A stretch of 40,959 bases of DNA from Psychrobacter sp. Pi2-52 (lineage in GTDB: Bacteria; Pseudomonadota; Gammaproteobacteria; Pseudomonadales; Moraxellaceae), in NCBI RefSeq assembly GCF_904846705.1, contig NZ_CAJHBS010000026.1, positions 1 to 40,959 on the forward strand, given 5' to 3'. The position numbers and the translations under genes are program-made. Positions 39,977 to 40,959 of the stretch are shown here, in pieces (position 1 is the stretch's first letter; every line of letters begins with the position of its first letter). The notes beneath the pieces were generated by a model. That model was given only the letters and a program-made list of their open reading frames with translations, had not been told where the DNA came from and did not search any database.

Positions 39977-40462
39977 TTAACCGATAAAGATACCAACGAA
40001 CCAATTAAAAAAGTTATCCAATAACCAAATAAAGAAACCGGCAATCGCAATTACGACAATCACTTGCCATGTATATTGAAAGGTTTCGTCTTTACCTGGC
40101 CACGTCACTCGGCGAAGCTCAACGGCAGCGTCTTTTAATAATATTTTAAAAGCACGGCCTTGATGCGTTAGCGCCAAACAGACTAATGCAAATACAACAA
40201 GTGCGACAATAATACCAATACGTACCCAGACGTCATTGGCAGGTTGCCAATAGCCTGGTAAGTATTGATTTACTAGAGTCGCACCGATTAACACAGCTGC
40301 GGCAAGTAGCCACAAAATCAAATCTTTTATTGAGCCAGTCTTAGCCACTTCAACAGCAGTAGTACCGCTAGCTGAAACATGCTTATTTTTAGACAGCATT
40401 CCACCAGCAACCGCCTTGGCATCAGATAACTTAGTCTCGAGGTTATCTTGATCATTGCTCAT
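39977..40462 (-). CDS. secE: Protein translocase subunit SecE
   Basis: SecE stabilises SecY in the Sec translocon. This is the three-helix form of gammaproteobacteria, 161 residues, longer than E. coli SecE by some 30. The extra length is an N-terminal hydrophilic stretch (1-45). Membrane segments lie at about 47-65, 82-100 and 130-155. The conserved cytoplasmic part is LLKDAAVELRRVTWPGKDET. It is directly followed by nusG. Confidence 0.95.
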   Translation of the reverse strand: MSNDQDNLETKLSDAKAVAGGMLSKNKHVSASGTTAVEVAKTGSIKDLILWLLAAAVLIGATLVNQYLPGYWQPANDVWVRIGIIVALVVFALVCLALTHQGRAFKILLKDAAVELRRVTWPGKDETFQYTWQVIVVIAIAGFFIWLLDNFFNWFVGIFIG

Positions 40463-40513
40463 AAAGAACTCGCTTCGGAGATGGTGGGGTACAACAAAGA
40501 TATGATAAGAAGA

Positions 40514-40589
40514 TGGCAGGCGATGTAGGACTCGAACCTACAACCCTCGGTTTTGGAGACCGATGCTCTACCAATTGAGCCAATCGCCT
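40514..40589 (-). tRNA. tRNA-Trp (CCA anticodon)
   Basis: The cloverleaf has acceptor arms AGGCGAT/ATCGCCT, D-arm GCTCAATTGGTAGAGC, and anticodon stem TCGGT/ACCGA with loop CTCCAAA (anticodon CCA). The T-arm is GTAGG-TTCGAGT-CCTAC. The discriminator is G, and the 3' CCA is encoded. It lies between tuf and secE, as in pseudomonads. Confidence 0.97.
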
Positions 40590-40607
40590 ATGGGTGTAAA
40601 GGACAGC

Positions 40608-40635
40608 ATTATACAATATTTAGCATAGAATGCAA
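40608..40635 (-). promoter_or_regulatory. Promoter of tRNA-Trp-secE
   Basis: On the minus strand TTGCAT (40630-40635) and TATAAT (40608-40613) are 16 bases apart. Transcription would begin about 10 bases before the tRNA 5' end. It lies downstream of the tuf terminator, so it restarts transcription for tRNA-Trp, secE and nusG. Confidence 0.75.
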
Positions 40636-40844
40636 GCCCTTGACGGTAAAATTATTAATTTTACCTGATTTTGCACCACTGCAGTCTAAAATAACTGCTA
40701 GCGTTAAGTGCAGCGATAATATAACAAGCTATGCCGTAGATTACAATATGCTATCTAACAAATAATTATCTCTATCTCACATATCGTGAGTTATTGTTTC
40801 GCTAAAGCTATTATTCTAATTATAATAATGATTCACATTCTCCC
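40636..40844. promoter_or_regulatory. Intergenic region tuf / tRNA-Trp with palindrome
   Basis: No gene is seen. A perfect inverted repeat, GGTAAAATT and AATTTTACC around ATT, lies at 40645-40665, ten bases upstream of the -35 box. It is AT-rich and placed where an UP element or an activator site would be. The remainder up to the terminator is AT-rich and featureless. Confidence 0.5.
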
Positions 40845-40882
40845 AAAAAAAAAGGCCACCCTAGATAGGATGACCTTTTTTG
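40845..40882 (-). terminator. Terminator of tuf
   Basis: On the minus strand AAGGTCATCC pairs with GGGTGGCCTT, including two G-U pairs, around a six-base loop. A long T run follows. The wobble pairs fix the direction as minus. Confidence 0.85.
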
Positions 40883-40918
40883 TGACTAATTCATAAGCTC
40901 ATTGCTGAGACTTAAGGA

Positions 40919-40959
40919 TTAGTTCAATACGTTAGCAACAACACCAGCGCCTACAGTAC
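40919..40959 (-). CDS. tuf: Elongation factor Tu, 3' end (partial)
   Basis: Only the last 12 complete codons and the stop are present. They read TVGAGVVANVLN, the C-terminus of EF-Tu (compare RTVGAGVVAKVL in other bacteria). The placement upstream of tRNA-Trp-secE-nusG agrees with tufB. The terminator lies about 40 bases past the stop. Confidence 0.9.
   Translation of the reverse strand, partial: TVGAGVVANVLN

Overview
The window reads as chromosomal DNA of a Moraxellaceae gammaproteobacterium, most likely Psychrobacter. The evidence is the moderate, AT-leaning base composition, the gammaproteobacterial RpoB/RpoC/GltB sequences, and the block order pilMNOPQ - aroK - aroB - SPOR protein with ponA divergent from pilM. 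That order corresponds to hofMNOPQ-aroKB-damX/mrcA of enterics. The genus is inferred from protein likeness and gene order, not from a database search. I see no mobile element, CRISPR array, rRNA operon or prophage.

Layout. (1) 1-2480: the start of an unidentified gene, then three tandem, same-strand BLUF-domain paralogues. Two of them carry near-perfect inverted repeats at the same distance upstream of the start. (2) 2481-7968: unlinked single genes: a secreted PEBP-like protein, a Cof-type HAD phosphatase, an SDR oxidoreductase, a PotD-type polyamine-binding lipoprotein without its transporter, and an FUSC-family membrane protein. (3) 8258-15239: gltB and gltD (glutamate synthase), preceded by a long gene-free region that can fold into a compact three-way junction. 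(4) 15240-23741: a SPOR-domain membrane protein, aroB, aroK and the pilMNOPQ alignment/secretin operon of type IV pili. (5) 23935-26571: ponA (class A PBP) on the plus strand. (6) 26732-27256: a small uncharacterised gene. (7) 27423-40959: the classical transcription/translation cluster, read on the minus strand: tuf (3' end only), tRNA-Trp, secE, nusG, rplK, rplA, rplJ, rplL, rpoB, rpoC.

How the parts work together. pilMNOPQ builds the inner-membrane and periplasmic frame and the outer-membrane pore of type IV pili. PonA and the SPOR protein act on peptidoglycan, AroK/AroB feed aromatic amino acid synthesis, and GltBD assimilates ammonia. The rpoBC region is cut into transcription units by strong intrinsic terminators: one after tuf, two in tandem between rplL and rpoB, and one after rpoC. 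Most of the window is ordinary housekeeping sequence. The parts I find most worth a second look are the BLUF triplet with its repeated upstream palindrome and loss of flavin-contacting residues, the structured gltB leader, and the rplL-rpoB interval with two terminators.
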